A stretch of DNA of 64,000 nt, taken from assembly GCF_000374445.1 (NCBI RefSeq), contig NZ_KB894415.1:62001-126000 (forward strand). The letters are read 5' to 3'. Position numbers and translations under genes: made by a program. Within the stretch, counting starts at the first letter, position 1. Every line of letters begins with the position of its first letter. Origin of the DNA: Actinokineospora enzanensis DSM 44649 (lineage in GTDB: Bacteria; Actinomycetota; Actinomycetes; Mycobacteriales; Pseudonocardiaceae). Positions 19,861-29,006 of the stretch are shown here, in pieces. The notes beneath the pieces are model-generated. The model made no database searches. It saw nothing but the letters and a program-made list of their open reading frames with translations, and was not told the origin of the DNA.

Positions 19861-21777
19861 CTACCGCAGGCCGTAGAGCCGACGCCAGTTGTCCTCGCTG
19901 GTCAGCGCCGGGACGGCGGCGCGGTAGTCCTCCCTGACCCGCGCCCCCTCGGAGACCAGCCGCCGGGTGAGCGCGGCCAGTCGCTTGCCCAGCTCGACCG
20001 TGGTCGCGCGGTCCCGCTCACGCACCCGGACGGTGTCCTGGGCGGCGTCGGTGACCACGGCCTTGTCGAACTGCGAGATGTGCCACCAGGCGGAGTCCTT
20101 GGTCGACACCGCGCCGAGCTGGTAGGCGGCCCGGCCCTGGGCCAGCTTCAGCAGCCGCTTGATCAGCACCAGCCGGGGCAGGCTCGGCTCCGGAGCCGCC
20201 TGGACCAGCTGCACGTGCGACAGGCCGAGCTCGGGCAGCGAGTCGACCGGGTGCGCCACGGTGTCCGGGTACGCGGCCCGGATCTTGCGGATCTCCGCCG
20301 CGGCCGCCTGCCCGCCGTCCCGCAGGATCTCCGGGCCGCTGAGGAAGTCCTCGACGGCCTTGAGGATGGTCGCGGCCAGGCCGTACTGCATGGCCAGCAG
20401 CGCGCGCAGCACCCGGGAGCTGATCACCCTGGCCAGCTGGCCGGGGGCCACGTTGCCGTGCAGGGTGCCGATGATCATGGCGTTGCGGACGGCGAAGTAC
20501 TCCGACCACTTGTCGCCGTCCTTCCAGTCGAAGTCGGCGTGCCACAGGCCCGCGCCGGGCAGGGTCACCGTGGGGTAACCGTGCTGGCGGGCGCGGTAGC
20601 CGTACTCGACGTCGTCCCACTGGAAGAACAGCGGCACCGGGAAGCCCAGCTCCCGGATGACGGTGTTCGGGATCAGGCAGGACCACCACGCGTTGTAGTC
20701 GGCGTCGACCCGCCGGTCGCCCCGGACCGGGTGGTCGATGGGCTTGCCGGTCTCCTCGTCCTCCAGCTCGCCGAGCAGGTCGACATCGTCCAGGCCGTTG
20801 CGCACGACCTTGCCCGGGACCAGCTCGCCGAAGTCGGCGTACTCGGCGCCCGCGACCAGCCGGGTCGGCTGCAGCAGCCGCAGCATCTGGCCGCCGACCA
20901 GGGTCGGCCGCCGGGTGCGGTTGGCGAACGCGGACAGCCGCAGGCCGATCTCCGGCTCCAGCAGCACGTCGTCGTCCATCAGCAGCACGTTGGAGTCGCC
21001 CTCGCGGGTGACCTCGTACATGCCCCGGCCGAAGCCGCCCGCGCCGCCGAGGTTGGGCTGCCGCAGGTAGCGCAGCCTGCCGTCGAGACCGTGCTTGAGC
21101 TCGTCGAACTGCGGGCGGGACTCGACCGTGTCGGAGCCCTGGTCGACGACGTAGACCGCGTCCACCACGGACAGCGCCTCGGCGTCACCGGCCAGCGCGG
21201 CCAGCGTGCGGGCGCAGTCGTCGGCGCGGTTGAAGGTGCAGATCACGATGGAGGTGGGGACGGCCCGCTCGGGCGCCTCGACCGTCCAGACCATCCGCTC
21301 GACGCTCAGCTCGGCGGCCTCGGTGTCCAGGTCGACCCAGAGGAAGCCGCCGTCCAGGAACTTGTCCAGCTTGGCGGTCAGCCGCACGGTCTGCCGGTCG
21401 GCGCCCGCGATGTCCACCACGGTCACCGGGCGGTCCTCGCCGCGGAAGTCGGAGGCGATCAGCGACACCCGCGCCGACCCGCTGACCACCAGCTCGACCG
21501 CGACCTCGTCGACGACCGTCCAGCGCTGCCAGTAGGCGGCCGGGAACCGGCCGAAGTAGGTGTCGGTGCTGACCGAGGAGTACGGCCGCAACAGCAGTGT
21601 GTGGCGCGCGCGGTCCGCCGCGCCGGTGATCAGCGTGGTGTAGAGCCCGTCCGGGCACACCGGGTCCGGACCGCGGAACAGGCCGCGCTGGGCGACCAGG
21701 CGAGCGGGGCCCGCGTCGGCCGCCGCTGCGGTGGCGGAGTGGGCACTGGCGGAAACGCTCGGTGCGCTACGGGGCAT
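19861..21777 (-). CDS. GlfT2-like glycosyltransferase, second copy
   Basis: A 638-residue paralogue of the adjacent GlfT2 with the same architecture. It has an N-terminal beta domain (FPAAYWQRWTVVDEVAVELV), then TSIVICTFNRADDCART, LLMDDDV (Asp 268-270), FFQWDDVEYGYRARQHGYPTV and PGAGLWHADFDWKDGDKW, followed by a C-terminal helical domain. The C-terminal part differs more (WWHISQFDKAVVTDAAQDTV), so donor or linkage specificity may differ. The start is ATG 21777, with GGAGG 12 bases upstream; an alanine-rich N-terminal tail of about 30 residues precedes the first domain. It may initiate galactan, as GlfT1 does, or make another furanoside; the sequence does not decide. Confidence 0.88.
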   Translation of the reverse strand: MPRSAPSVSASAHSATAAAADAGPARLVAQRGLFRGPDPVCPDGLYTTLITGAADRARHTLLLRPYSSVSTDTYFGRFPAAYWQRWTVVDEVAVELVVSGSARVSLIASDFRGEDRPVTVVDIAGADRQTVRLTAKLDKFLDGGFLWVDLDTEAAELSVERMVWTVEAPERAVPTSIVICTFNRADDCARTLAALAGDAEALSVVDAVYVVDQGSDTVESRPQFDELKHGLDGRLRYLRQPNLGGAGGFGRGMYEVTREGDSNVLLMDDDVLLEPEIGLRLSAFANRTRRPTLVGGQMLRLLQPTRLVAGAEYADFGELVPGKVVRNGLDDVDLLGELEDEETGKPIDHPVRGDRRVDADYNAWWSCLIPNTVIRELGFPVPLFFQWDDVEYGYRARQHGYPTVTLPGAGLWHADFDWKDGDKWSEYFAVRNAMIIGTLHGNVAPGQLARVISSRVLRALLAMQYGLAATILKAVEDFLSGPEILRDGGQAAAAEIRKIRAAYPDTVAHPVDSLPELGLSHVQLVQAAPEPSLPRLVLIKRLLKLAQGRAAYQLGAVSTKDSAWWHISQFDKAVVTDAAQDTVRVRERDRATTVELGKRLAALTRRLVSEGARVREDYRAAVPALTSEDNWRRLYGLR

Positions 21778-21968
21778 GACTGGTTCGGTCCTCCAGGGAG
21801 CCGGGCACGGCCGTCTCGGTGGGCGACCGGTCGCGCGGCACCCGTTGCGGCGCGGGGGCCTTCGCGGACCGATCGATTGGGCTGGTGCGGGCACACCCAG
21901 GCGCCCGGGGCACACCAAGGCTACCCGCTCCGTTCGGCCTCACCCGGTCGGCTGATCCCCAACCACGA

Positions 21969-22427
21969 CTAGGACCGTTGGGCGGTACCGGCGTGCGAGC
22001 CGTTCGTGCTGGTCACAGCCGATTCGAGGGGGTCAGCGGCGGCCTGGCCCAGGCCACTCACAGCAGCGATCTTGGCCTCCAGCTCGGCCCGGGTGCGCTC
22101 CAGCTCGCAGCGCAGCAGCGCGGTCTCCTCGACCGCGGTCCGCACCTCTTCTTCGAGGTGACCGACCTCACTGCTCAGGTGCAGCGAGACCCCGCCAAGC
22201 ACGATGCCCGCGAGCAGGAACACGAAGTTCGACGCGGTCTTCACGCCGACCAGGTCGCCAAGCGCCTGCGCGGTGTTCGGGAAGATGCCGAACACGATCA
22301 CGCCGACGCTGACCAGCAACCACAGGCCCGCGTACTTCTCGCGGAGCTTGCGCCTGCGCATCATGTCCAAGACGAACACGAGCACCAGGCACGCGACGAC
22401 GACGCTGAGCAAACGCCAGCCTGCCAT
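21969..22427 (-). CDS. DUF2304-family membrane protein with coiled-coil tail
   Basis: A 152-residue protein with three hydrophobic segments: RLLSVVVACLVLVFVLDMM, YAGLWLLVSVGVIVFGIF and FVFLLAGIVLGGVSLHLS. The RRRKLREKYAGLWLLVS pattern between the first two is typical of DUF2304. A charged coiled coil follows (VGHLEEEVRTAVEETALLRC to about residue 125). DUF2304 genes habitually sit next to dolichol-phosphate-mannose-synthase-like GT2 genes, as here (41 bp downstream of one). A supporting role in polyprenyl-sugar handling is likely but unproven. Confidence 0.85.
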   Translation of the reverse strand: MAGWRLLSVVVACLVLVFVLDMMRRRKLREKYAGLWLLVSVGVIVFGIFPNTAQALGDLVGVKTASNFVFLLAGIVLGGVSLHLSSEVGHLEEEVRTAVEETALLRCELERTRAELEAKIAAVSGLGQAAADPLESAVTSTNGSHAGTAQRS

Positions 22428-22468
22428 GGATCCTCCCGGTAAGGATGAGTCGACCAGTCGACAACGGG

Positions 22469-23212
22469 TTACGCGGCGTCGGCTGCCTCGACCGACGGGC
22501 GGCGGCGCACCAGCGCCAGGAGCAGGGCCAGACCGGCCCGGAGAAGGTAGACGGCGGCCCGGATCGGGGTCGTGCTCGGCTGCCCGCCCGCGCGGACCCG
22601 CATCTCCACCGGCACCTGGCGCACCACCAGGCCGCCGCGGATCGCCAGCACCAGCGCCTCGATGGTGTCACCGAGGTACTCGGCGGGGTAGTACCGGGCG
22701 AACATCCGCACCGCGCGTGGCCCGGAGGCCTTGAAACCGGAGGTGACGTCGGTGAGCTTGGTCCGGGCCAACCGGGAGATCACGAACGCCAGCACCACCA
22801 TCGCCCAGCGCCGGGGGCCGCGCGCCTGGTACTGACCGCGGCCAGCGAACCGGGCGCCGATGACCAGGTCGGCCTCGTCCAGCTGCGCGACCAGCTCGCG
22901 CACGTGCGCGGGGTCGTGCTGGCCGTCGGCGTCGACCTGGACCACGACGTCGTAGCCGTTGGCCACGGCGTAGCGGAAGCCGGTACGCATGGCGCCGCCG
23001 ACGCCGAGGTTCACCGCGAGCCGGGCGACGTTGGCGCCTGCCTCGCGCGCCCGCGCCGAGGTCTCGTCATCGGAGCCGTCGTCGACGACGAGGACACCCA
23101 CCTCCGGCAGCGTCTCGCGCACGCTGCGCACGACGGCGCCGACGTTGTGCTCCTCGTTGAGCGCGGGCATCACGATGAGGATTCGCCGGGTGGCTGTGGC
23201 TACCTGGGTCAT
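22469..23212 (-). CDS. GT2 polyprenyl-phosphate glycosyltransferase (DPM synthase-like)
   Basis: Predicted to load a sugar onto polyprenyl phosphate at the cytoplasmic face. The GT-A fold is clear in 247 aa: RRILIVMPALNEEHNVGAVV, then VLVVDDGSDDETSARA, the metal site VVQVDADGQHDPAHV (about 91-105), and LTDVTSGFKASGPRA. A late hydrophobic segment (AVYLLRAGLALLLALV) may anchor it to the membrane. It is one of five glycan genes transcribed in the same direction from 27.6 down to 22.0 kb. Donor sugar unknown. Confidence 0.88.
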   Translation of the reverse strand: MTQVATATRRILIVMPALNEEHNVGAVVRSVRETLPEVGVLVVDDGSDDETSARAREAGANVARLAVNLGVGGAMRTGFRYAVANGYDVVVQVDADGQHDPAHVRELVAQLDEADLVIGARFAGRGQYQARGPRRWAMVVLAFVISRLARTKLTDVTSGFKASGPRAVRMFARYYPAEYLGDTIEALVLAIRGGLVVRQVPVEMRVRAGGQPSTTPIRAAVYLLRAGLALLLALVRRRPSVEAADAA

Positions 23213-23253
23213 GTGCGGACCTCACGTCGAGATCGGTCTGGGCTGGGTCTCGT

Positions 23254-25218
23254 TCAGTTGTTCCCGACCGCGGCCTGCGTCCGCGGCACCGGGTCGCCGG
23301 TGGTGTCCGGCAGTTCGTAGATCATCGCCGCGTCGTTCTCGAACACCATCTTGATGTCCGGGATGGCGGCCAGGTCGTCGAGGCCCTCGGGCCGCTCGGT
23401 GTGCCCGCGCATGTACCCGGTCCCGAGGATGACGTAGCGGATCCGGTTGCGTTGAATCGCGGCGCGCACGTCGCGGTCGGTGTCGAGCTTGTTCAGGCCC
23501 TGGTAGAGCAGGTAAGGGTCGGTGCCCTTGGGGCTGCCGTAGTAGGTCCACTCGACCGGCTGCACACCGCTGAACGCGTACATCCAGACCGAGCCGTCCA
23601 TGGCGTCGTTCATGACGTGCTCGTCCGGGCGGGTGTGCTTGGCGAGCCAGTCGTAGGCGACGCGCTCGCCGGTGCTCACGGTCGGGCCGTCGGCGTAGTT
23701 GCGGCTGAGCCGGTCGGAGTTGCGGATGACGTAGGCGCCGCCGCTGAGCATGGCCAGCACCGCGACGATCAGCGCCGCCGCGCCGGTGGCGACGTACGGC
23801 GTGGCCTTGGACCGCTCGGCGAACACGTGCCACTGCGCGACCACGGCCTCGCTGATGGTCCAGACGAGCTCGCCGATGGCGATCGCGCCCGCCAGCGCCA
23901 TCAGCACGGCCAGCCGCCAGGCGTCGTTGTAGAACGGGCCGGTGAGCTTCCAGATCAGCGGCGACTCCATGGACACGGTCGCCGCGTAGAGACCGCCGAA
24001 GCCGATGTAGGCGATGGCCAGCCAGATGATCCGCCGGTGCCGGAACATCAGGACCAGGCCGATGATCGCCGGGATGCCCAGCCACCACTGCGGGAACGCG
24101 CTGCTCGGCGAGAACAGCACGAACTGCCCGAACGCCTCGGCGACACTGGACTCCGATGGCCAGATGGCCGCGGTCACGCCCGCGGCGGCGCTCAGCGACG
24201 GCACCACGAGCACGCCGACGAGCACCGCGCTGATCACCGCGGTGAGCACCAACGGGCGCCACGACTGTTTCCAGTCGATCGGCTGCAACCGCACGATGAC
24301 CGCGAACAGGATCACCGCGAAGTACGCGAACAGCACGAACGCCAGGCTGGTGTGCAGACCGACCAGGCCCGCCGTGGCCAGCGCGATGGCAATCGGGCCG
24401 CCGATGCCGCGGGTGACGAACAGCTGCCGGACCACCGCGAGCACGGCCGGGATCAGCGCGACGCCCGCCACGTACGGCCACAACGGGCCGCGCCACAGCG
24501 AGTCGTACGGGAAGGTGCCGAACCAGGTGGAGACCGCGGCGGCCACCGCGGTGCCGATGGCGGGCATCCGCCAGGCCACGCCGAGCGCGGCCACGCCGAG
24601 CGGCCAGGCCAGCACGCCTGCCAGCGCGCCCAGGTTGAGCAGGTGCGGCATGTCCAGCCCGGCCTTGTCCAGCACCAAGGCGAGCAGCGCGTGGTAGGTG
24701 TCCGGGTAGAAGTACGGTCCGGTCGGCACGCTCGCCATCGGGCCGAGGGTGGCCGGGTTGGCGTTGGCGTGCAGGGCGATCCAGCGGATCGCGTTGCCGT
24801 GGAAGCCCGCGTCCCAGTCCTGGTTGACCCAGTTCAGGTTACCGACGCCGCGCAGGAAGGTGACCACGCCGACGACGGCACCGGCGAGCACGCCGACCCC
24901 GATCACACCGTGGCCGCCCCGGGTCAGCCTGCGCGGGCTGGACTCCGGGTCCGGCTCGTGCGCCTCATCGGCCGGGAGCCTGCGCGCGACCAGCCAGGTG
25001 ACCAGGCCCGCGACCACGGCGAGCACGACGAACCAGGCCGCCACCGTCAGCAGGGTCCAGGACAGGCCGATCTTGTCGAAGAGGGCGGTCCCCAGGGCCG
25101 TGCCGCCGAAGGTGAGCGCGGGCGCGACGGCGGCGAGGGTCCAGCCGCGCAGTCGGACCGCCGCGCCCAGCACGAGGCCGGGCAGCCAGAAGGCCGACAG
25201 GAGCACAAGGACGTTCAT
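23254..25218 (-). CDS. Polytopic membrane protein, DUF6541-like (possible GT-C enzyme)
   Basis: A 654-residue protein (ATG 25218) with at least ten hydrophobic helices in its first 470 residues. A soluble C-terminal domain contains ERVAYDWLAKHTRPDEHVMN and GTDPYLLYQGLNKLDTD. After the second or third helix comes an acidic external loop, WVNQDWDAGFHGNAIRWI. The overall plan resembles lipid-linked-sugar GT-C glycosyltransferases, which have a catalytic acidic residue in an early loop and a periplasmic C-terminal domain. I link it to DUF6541 from memory. Its place between a GT2 polyprenyl-sugar synthase and a MOP flippase fits an extracytoplasmic glycosyltransferase. Confidence 0.75.
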   Translation of the reverse strand: MNVLVLLSAFWLPGLVLGAAVRLRGWTLAAVAPALTFGGTALGTALFDKIGLSWTLLTVAAWFVVLAVVAGLVTWLVARRLPADEAHEPDPESSPRRLTRGGHGVIGVGVLAGAVVGVVTFLRGVGNLNWVNQDWDAGFHGNAIRWIALHANANPATLGPMASVPTGPYFYPDTYHALLALVLDKAGLDMPHLLNLGALAGVLAWPLGVAALGVAWRMPAIGTAVAAAVSTWFGTFPYDSLWRGPLWPYVAGVALIPAVLAVVRQLFVTRGIGGPIAIALATAGLVGLHTSLAFVLFAYFAVILFAVIVRLQPIDWKQSWRPLVLTAVISAVLVGVLVVPSLSAAAGVTAAIWPSESSVAEAFGQFVLFSPSSAFPQWWLGIPAIIGLVLMFRHRRIIWLAIAYIGFGGLYAATVSMESPLIWKLTGPFYNDAWRLAVLMALAGAIAIGELVWTISEAVVAQWHVFAERSKATPYVATGAAALIVAVLAMLSGGAYVIRNSDRLSRNYADGPTVSTGERVAYDWLAKHTRPDEHVMNDAMDGSVWMYAFSGVQPVEWTYYGSPKGTDPYLLYQGLNKLDTDRDVRAAIQRNRIRYVILGTGYMRGHTERPEGLDDLAAIPDIKMVFENDAAMIYELPDTTGDPVPRTQAAVGNN

Positions 25219-25323
25219 CTGGTCGGTACACACCTCGGTCGATGGCCGGATACGGCATGTCCATCACCTGGAACAGCCCGCCAGTCTCGGCGCGCGAACA
25301 CCATAGCGCGGGGTAGCCACCGG

Positions 25324-26628
25324 TCAGCGGGCAGGCGCCGCCGAGATGTCCACGGGGTCCGATTTGGCGGTCAGCACCATGCCCACGATCAGACCCAGCG
25401 TCGGCCCGACGACCATGCCGAAGGTGGCCTTGGCCACCGTGTCCCCGGGCCAGAGCACCAGCGCCAGCGCGGTGCACACGGCCGCGGTGCCCCACACGGC
25501 GAGCACCCGGCCGGGCCGGACCCTGGCGAGCAGGACGGAGGCCAGCAGCTGCACCGCGGCCAGCAGGACCGCCGACCACACCAGCCCGGCGACCACCCAG
25601 TCGGGTACCACGTAGGTCGAGCCGAACAGCAGCGCGACCACCCACGGCCCGATGAGCCACCCGATCAAGGCACCCACTCCGGCGAGCGTGACGGCGCCCG
25701 CGCTGCCGAGTGCGAGCAGCCTGCGCAGCCTGCGCTGACCGTCGGTGGTCTGGGACAGACGCACCACCACGGGCACGGCCAGCGCCTGCACGGCGGAGAA
25801 CAGCACCAACGGCACCCGGGACACGGCGAGCGCGGCGAGGAACTCGGCCATCCGCTCCGGGTCGCCGCCCGGGGCCAGCACGCCGATCACGGCCGGGTAG
25901 CCGGTGACCACGGTGGCGATGCAGGCGGCGCTGGCGAACAGCATCAGCATCCGACGCACCACCAGGCGCGGCGGGTCGCCGGGCAGCGCCGGGTCGAGGT
26001 GGGCGCGCGCGGGGCGGACGAAGACCAGCCAGGCGAACGAGCCGAAGGCGACGGCGATGGCCAGCGTGATCTGCCCATCCAGCGCGGCGAGCGCGAGGGC
26101 GAGGATCAGCAGCGGCCGGATACCCGCCTCCACCAGCAGCACACCGGCATACGGGTTGACCTGGTCGCTGCCCACCAGCATGCCGCGCACGGCGAACTGC
26201 ACGGCGAACCCGAGCCCGCCGACGAGCACGACCGCGGCCAGCCAGTAGAAGTTGGGGAACAACCGGTCGTTGACCACCGGGATCAGCGGGACCAGCGCCA
26301 CCAGGCCGACCGCGCCCAGGCCCACCAGCAGCGCGGTCACGCCGTCGGCGCCGACCTTGGTGCCGCGCAGTCTGGCGTGCGCGGCCTGCCGGGACAGCTC
26401 CTGCTCCAGCGGCGACATGGCGCTGCCGAGGCCGAACAGCAGGCCCCAGAAGGTCATGAACACCGCGTAGTCGGCCTTGGTCAGCAGCCGCCCGGTGACG
26501 ATGATGACGGCGTAGCTGAGCACCGCGGCGGCGATGATCGCGATGGTGATCCGGCTGACCGACCGGCCGACGCCTGCTGTATCGGGCACAGCGGGCGCGG
26601 CTTGGGCACCAGCCTCACCGGCGGTCAC
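25324..26628 (-). CDS. MOP-superfamily flippase (Wzx-like)
   Basis: Predicted to flip a lipid-linked glycan across the membrane. The 434-residue protein has about 12-14 hydrophobic helices: ISRITIAIIAAAVLSYAVII-type start, then AVFMTFWGLLFGLGSAMSPL, and a final GMVVGPTLGLIVGMVLTAKS. The motif GRLLTKADYAVFMTFWGLLF matches the first Wzx/polysaccharide-transport helix pair. The start codon overlaps the stop of the upstream GT2 gene (26625), so the two are translated together. A lipid II flippase role (MurJ) is unlikely given the context. Confidence 0.82.
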   Translation of the reverse strand: MTAGEAGAQAAPAVPDTAGVGRSVSRITIAIIAAAVLSYAVIIVTGRLLTKADYAVFMTFWGLLFGLGSAMSPLEQELSRQAAHARLRGTKVGADGVTALLVGLGAVGLVALVPLIPVVNDRLFPNFYWLAAVVLVGGLGFAVQFAVRGMLVGSDQVNPYAGVLLVEAGIRPLLILALALAALDGQITLAIAVAFGSFAWLVFVRPARAHLDPALPGDPPRLVVRRMLMLFASAACIATVVTGYPAVIGVLAPGGDPERMAEFLAALAVSRVPLVLFSAVQALAVPVVVRLSQTTDGQRRLRRLLALGSAGAVTLAGVGALIGWLIGPWVVALLFGSTYVVPDWVVAGLVWSAVLLAAVQLLASVLLARVRPGRVLAVWGTAAVCTALALVLWPGDTVAKATFGMVVGPTLGLIVGMVLTAKSDPVDISAAPAR

Positions 26629-27644
26629 TTGCGCAGCCGTGCGCGCAGGGCGAGCAGCAACCCGCGGATCACGCCGACGCCGAACACGCTCGCGAACAGC
26701 GGCAGCAGCTTGCCGACCGACCGGGCCTCACCGGGCGTGGCACCGCAGCGGCGCGCGTAGACACCGGCGGCCGCGCTGCCGAGCAGGCCTGCGACCACGG
26801 TTGTCTTGGGCCTCTTGACCAGGGCGAACAGCGTCACCAGGCCGACGCCCATGGCGCCGAACAGCGCGGTGCGGGCGGGGCCCGCGGAGCCGAGGTAGCT
26901 GTCGACGTAGGTGGTGCCGCGGAAGTAGGAGTGCTTGATGAACTTCTCCAGCGAGTCGCGCCCGTTGTAGAGGGCGGCGAACTCGGGCGCGATGTGGATG
27001 CGCTCGCGCTCCACGATCCAGCGCAGCACCCGGGTGTCGTCGCTGGCCAGCTTGACGTTGTCGAACAGCGAGTCGAACCCGGCGAACGCGCCCTCGAAGA
27101 TCTCCCGCGGCGCGACGAAGAAGGTGGTGCCCTTGGGGTAGAGGTCGAACTCGTCCGGGCCGAACGAGGACAGCTTGGGCGCGGCGAAGTAGCGCCGCCA
27201 GCCGACCTTGACCAGTCCGGCCATGAACCCGGCGTACGGGTTGCCCTCGGTCATGGTCTCGATGTGCCCGTTCCAGACCCGGCGCTCCGGGTGCCGCGCG
27301 TACTGCTCGCGCAGGAAGGTGAAGGCGCCCGGCTCGACGATCACCCGGCTGTCCAGCAGCGCCACGTGCTCGCCGGTGGCCTTGGCCACGCCTGCCTTGC
27401 GCGCCTCGAACCGGCCCGCGTTCGCCTGGCTGACCACGGTCAGCCCCGGGTACTGCCCGGCCAGCCGGGCCAGCTCGGCTGGGGTGCCGTCGGTGCTGCC
27501 GTCGTCCACGACCACGACCTGGGCGGTCCAGTCGGCGGCGGCGAGGGACTCCATCAGCGCGGCCACGCTGCGGGCGATCCAGTCCTGCTCGTTGAAGACG
27601 GGGATGACGACGCTGAGCGTGGGCGCGGGGCCATTGGCTGCCAC
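26625..27644 (-). CDS. GT2 family glycosyltransferase with C-terminal membrane helices
   Basis: A 339-residue glycosyltransferase whose first 230 residues form a GT-A domain: TLSVVIPVFNEQDWIARSV, then VVVVDDGSTDGTPAELARL, HVALLDSRVIVEPGAFTFL (in place of the usual DxD), and SDDTRVLRWIVERERIHI. Two or three hydrophobic segments follow (LFGAMGVGLVTLFALV and VFGVGVIRGLLLALRAR). The DSR in place of DxD is unusual and worth noting. It is translationally coupled to the MOP flippase. GTG 27644 is the only sensible start. Donor and acceptor unknown. Confidence 0.85.
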   Translation of the reverse strand: MAANGPAPTLSVVIPVFNEQDWIARSVAALMESLAAADWTAQVVVVDDGSTDGTPAELARLAGQYPGLTVVSQANAGRFEARKAGVAKATGEHVALLDSRVIVEPGAFTFLREQYARHPERRVWNGHIETMTEGNPYAGFMAGLVKVGWRRYFAAPKLSSFGPDEFDLYPKGTTFFVAPREIFEGAFAGFDSLFDNVKLASDDTRVLRWIVERERIHIAPEFAALYNGRDSLEKFIKHSYFRGTTYVDSYLGSAGPARTALFGAMGVGLVTLFALVKRPKTTVVAGLLGSAAAGVYARRCGATPGEARSVGKLLPLFASVFGVGVIRGLLLALRARLRK

Positions 27645-27735
27645 GACCAGGCACAGTACTAGACCACCTCCCCGGCCCTATGACTTGTGGTTGCGGTACA
27701 TGTATCGGGCCCGGAAACGGGGTTACCGTGGTTAC

Positions 27736-27750
27736 GTTTCGTCACGAAAC
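27736..27750. promoter_or_regulatory. Inverted repeat, possible operator upstream of lhgO
   Basis: GTTTCGT-C-ACGAAAC is a perfect 7-bp inverted repeat in the 165-bp divergent gap between the GT2 gene and lhgO, 60 bp upstream of the lhgO ATG. It looks like a TetR- or GntR-type operator. No regulator gene is adjacent. Confidence 0.4.
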
Positions 27751-27809
27751 CCCTGAGGTTGCTGTTTCATGTTGCCCAGTTCTTCCAGGGACTGTTCGGC
27801 GGGAGAGGG

Positions 27810-29006
27810 ATGGTTCGAGTGCGCACAGTGATTGTGGTTGGGGGCGGGATCGTCGGGTTGGCGACGGCTCGCGCGCTTGCCGCTCGTGGCCTCGGGGTGA
27901 CGGTTCTGGAGAAGGAGGACCGGTGGGGGGCACACCAGACCGGTCACAACTCGAACGTCGTGCACGCGGGCCTGTACTACAAGCCCGGCTCGCTCAAGGC
28001 GCGGATGTCGGTGTCGGGCAACCGGTCCATGGTCGACTTCGCTCGTGCGCACGGGGTCCCGGTCGAGGTGTGCGGCAAGCTCGTGGTCGCCACCAGCGAG
28101 TCCGAACTGCTCGCGCTGCGGGTGCTGGCCGAGCGCGCCGAGGCCAACGGCGTGCAGGCGAAGCTGATCACCCTGGCCGAGGCACGCGAGTACGAGCCGG
28201 AGGTCGCGGCGGTCGCGGCGTTGCGGGTGGAGAGCACCGGCATCATCGACTTCCCGGCCGTGTGCTCGGCAATCGTGCGCGGGTTGCGGGAGTCGGGGGC
28301 GGACCTGCGACTGTCGACCCAGGCCCTGGGAATCCGGTCTGGACGGTCCGGTGGGGTCGAGGTGGCCACCGGGTCGGAGGTGCTGCGCGCCGACGCGCTG
28401 GTGAACTGCGCCGGTTTGCAGAGCGACCGCGTGGCACGGATGGCCGGATTGACGCCCCGTGCGCGGATCGTGCCGTTCCGTGGTGAGTACTACGAGCTGC
28501 GGCCGGACCGGGCGCATCTGGTGCGGGGGTTGATCTATCCGGTCCCGGACCCGACCTTGCCGTTCCTGGGTGTGCACCTGACCCGGATGCTGGACGGCAG
28601 CGTGCACGCCGGACCGAACGCGGTGCTGGCGTTGCGGCGGGAGGGGTACCGGTGGCGGGACATCTCGGCCGGTGACCTGTGGGAGACGGCCCGGTTCCCG
28701 GGAACCTGGCGGTTGGCGCGGAAGTACGCGTTCCCGGTGGGGTACGACGAGGTCCGCCGGTCATTGTCGCGCGCCCGGTTCGCGGCGAGCCTGGCCCGGC
28801 TGGTGCCCGCGGTGGGGCCGGACGATCTGGTGCGCAGCGGCGCCGGGGTCCGGGCGCAGGCGTTGTTGCCGGACGGGTCAATGGTGGACGACTTCCTGAT
28901 CGAGTCGGCGCCGGGACAGGTGCACGTGTTGAACGCGCCTTCGCCCGCCGCCACCAGCGCGCTGGAGATCGGGACGTATTTGAGCGAGCGGCTGCTGGAA
29001 AGCTAG
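27810..29006 (+). CDS. lhgO: L-2-hydroxyglutarate oxidase/dehydrogenase
   Basis: FAD enzyme oxidising L-2-hydroxyglutarate to 2-oxoglutarate, feeding electrons to the membrane quinone pool. The N-terminal FAD fold is [20 protein letters not shown] (about 6-25), followed by [20 protein letters not shown], the diagnostic [16 protein letters not shown], and [18 protein letters not shown]. The 398-residue length is normal for LhgO. ATG 27810 (GGGAGAGGG immediately upstream) or GTG 27819 could be the start. Its stop overlaps that of the convergent serS by four bases. A generic DAO-family oxidase is the alternative, but the HSGxxYKPG-like motif favours LhgO. Confidence 0.9.
   Translation: MVRVRTVIVVGGGIVGLATARALAARGLGVTVLEKEDRWGAHQTGHNSNVVHAGLYYKPGSLKARMSVSGNRSMVDFARAHGVPVEVCGKLVVATSESELLALRVLAERAEANGVQAKLITLAEAREYEPEVAAVAALRVESTGIIDFPAVCSAIVRGLRESGADLRLSTQALGIRSGRSGGVEVATGSEVLRADALVNCAGLQSDRVARMAGLTPRARIVPFRGEYYELRPDRAHLVRGLIYPVPDPTLPFLGVHLTRMLDGSVHAGPNAVLALRREGYRWRDISAGDLWETARFPGTWRLARKYAFPVGYDEVRRSLSRARFAASLARLVPAVGPDDLVRSGAGVRAQALLPDGSMVDDFLIESAPGQVHVLNAPSPAATSALEIGTYLSERLLES

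Noticed and set aside
23401-26760. A 1119-codon open frame on the plus strand opposite the DUF6541-like and flippase genes
   Set aside because: It reads as low-complexity Arg/Gly/His/Gln-rich protein, a typical mirror of GC-rich coding sequence. The minus-strand genes have recognisable membrane families.
27687-27809. Upstream extension of lhgO by 41 codons
   Set aside because: The extension lacks any match to the FAD-fold N-terminus and crosses the operator-like inverted repeat; the start at 27810 fits the family.
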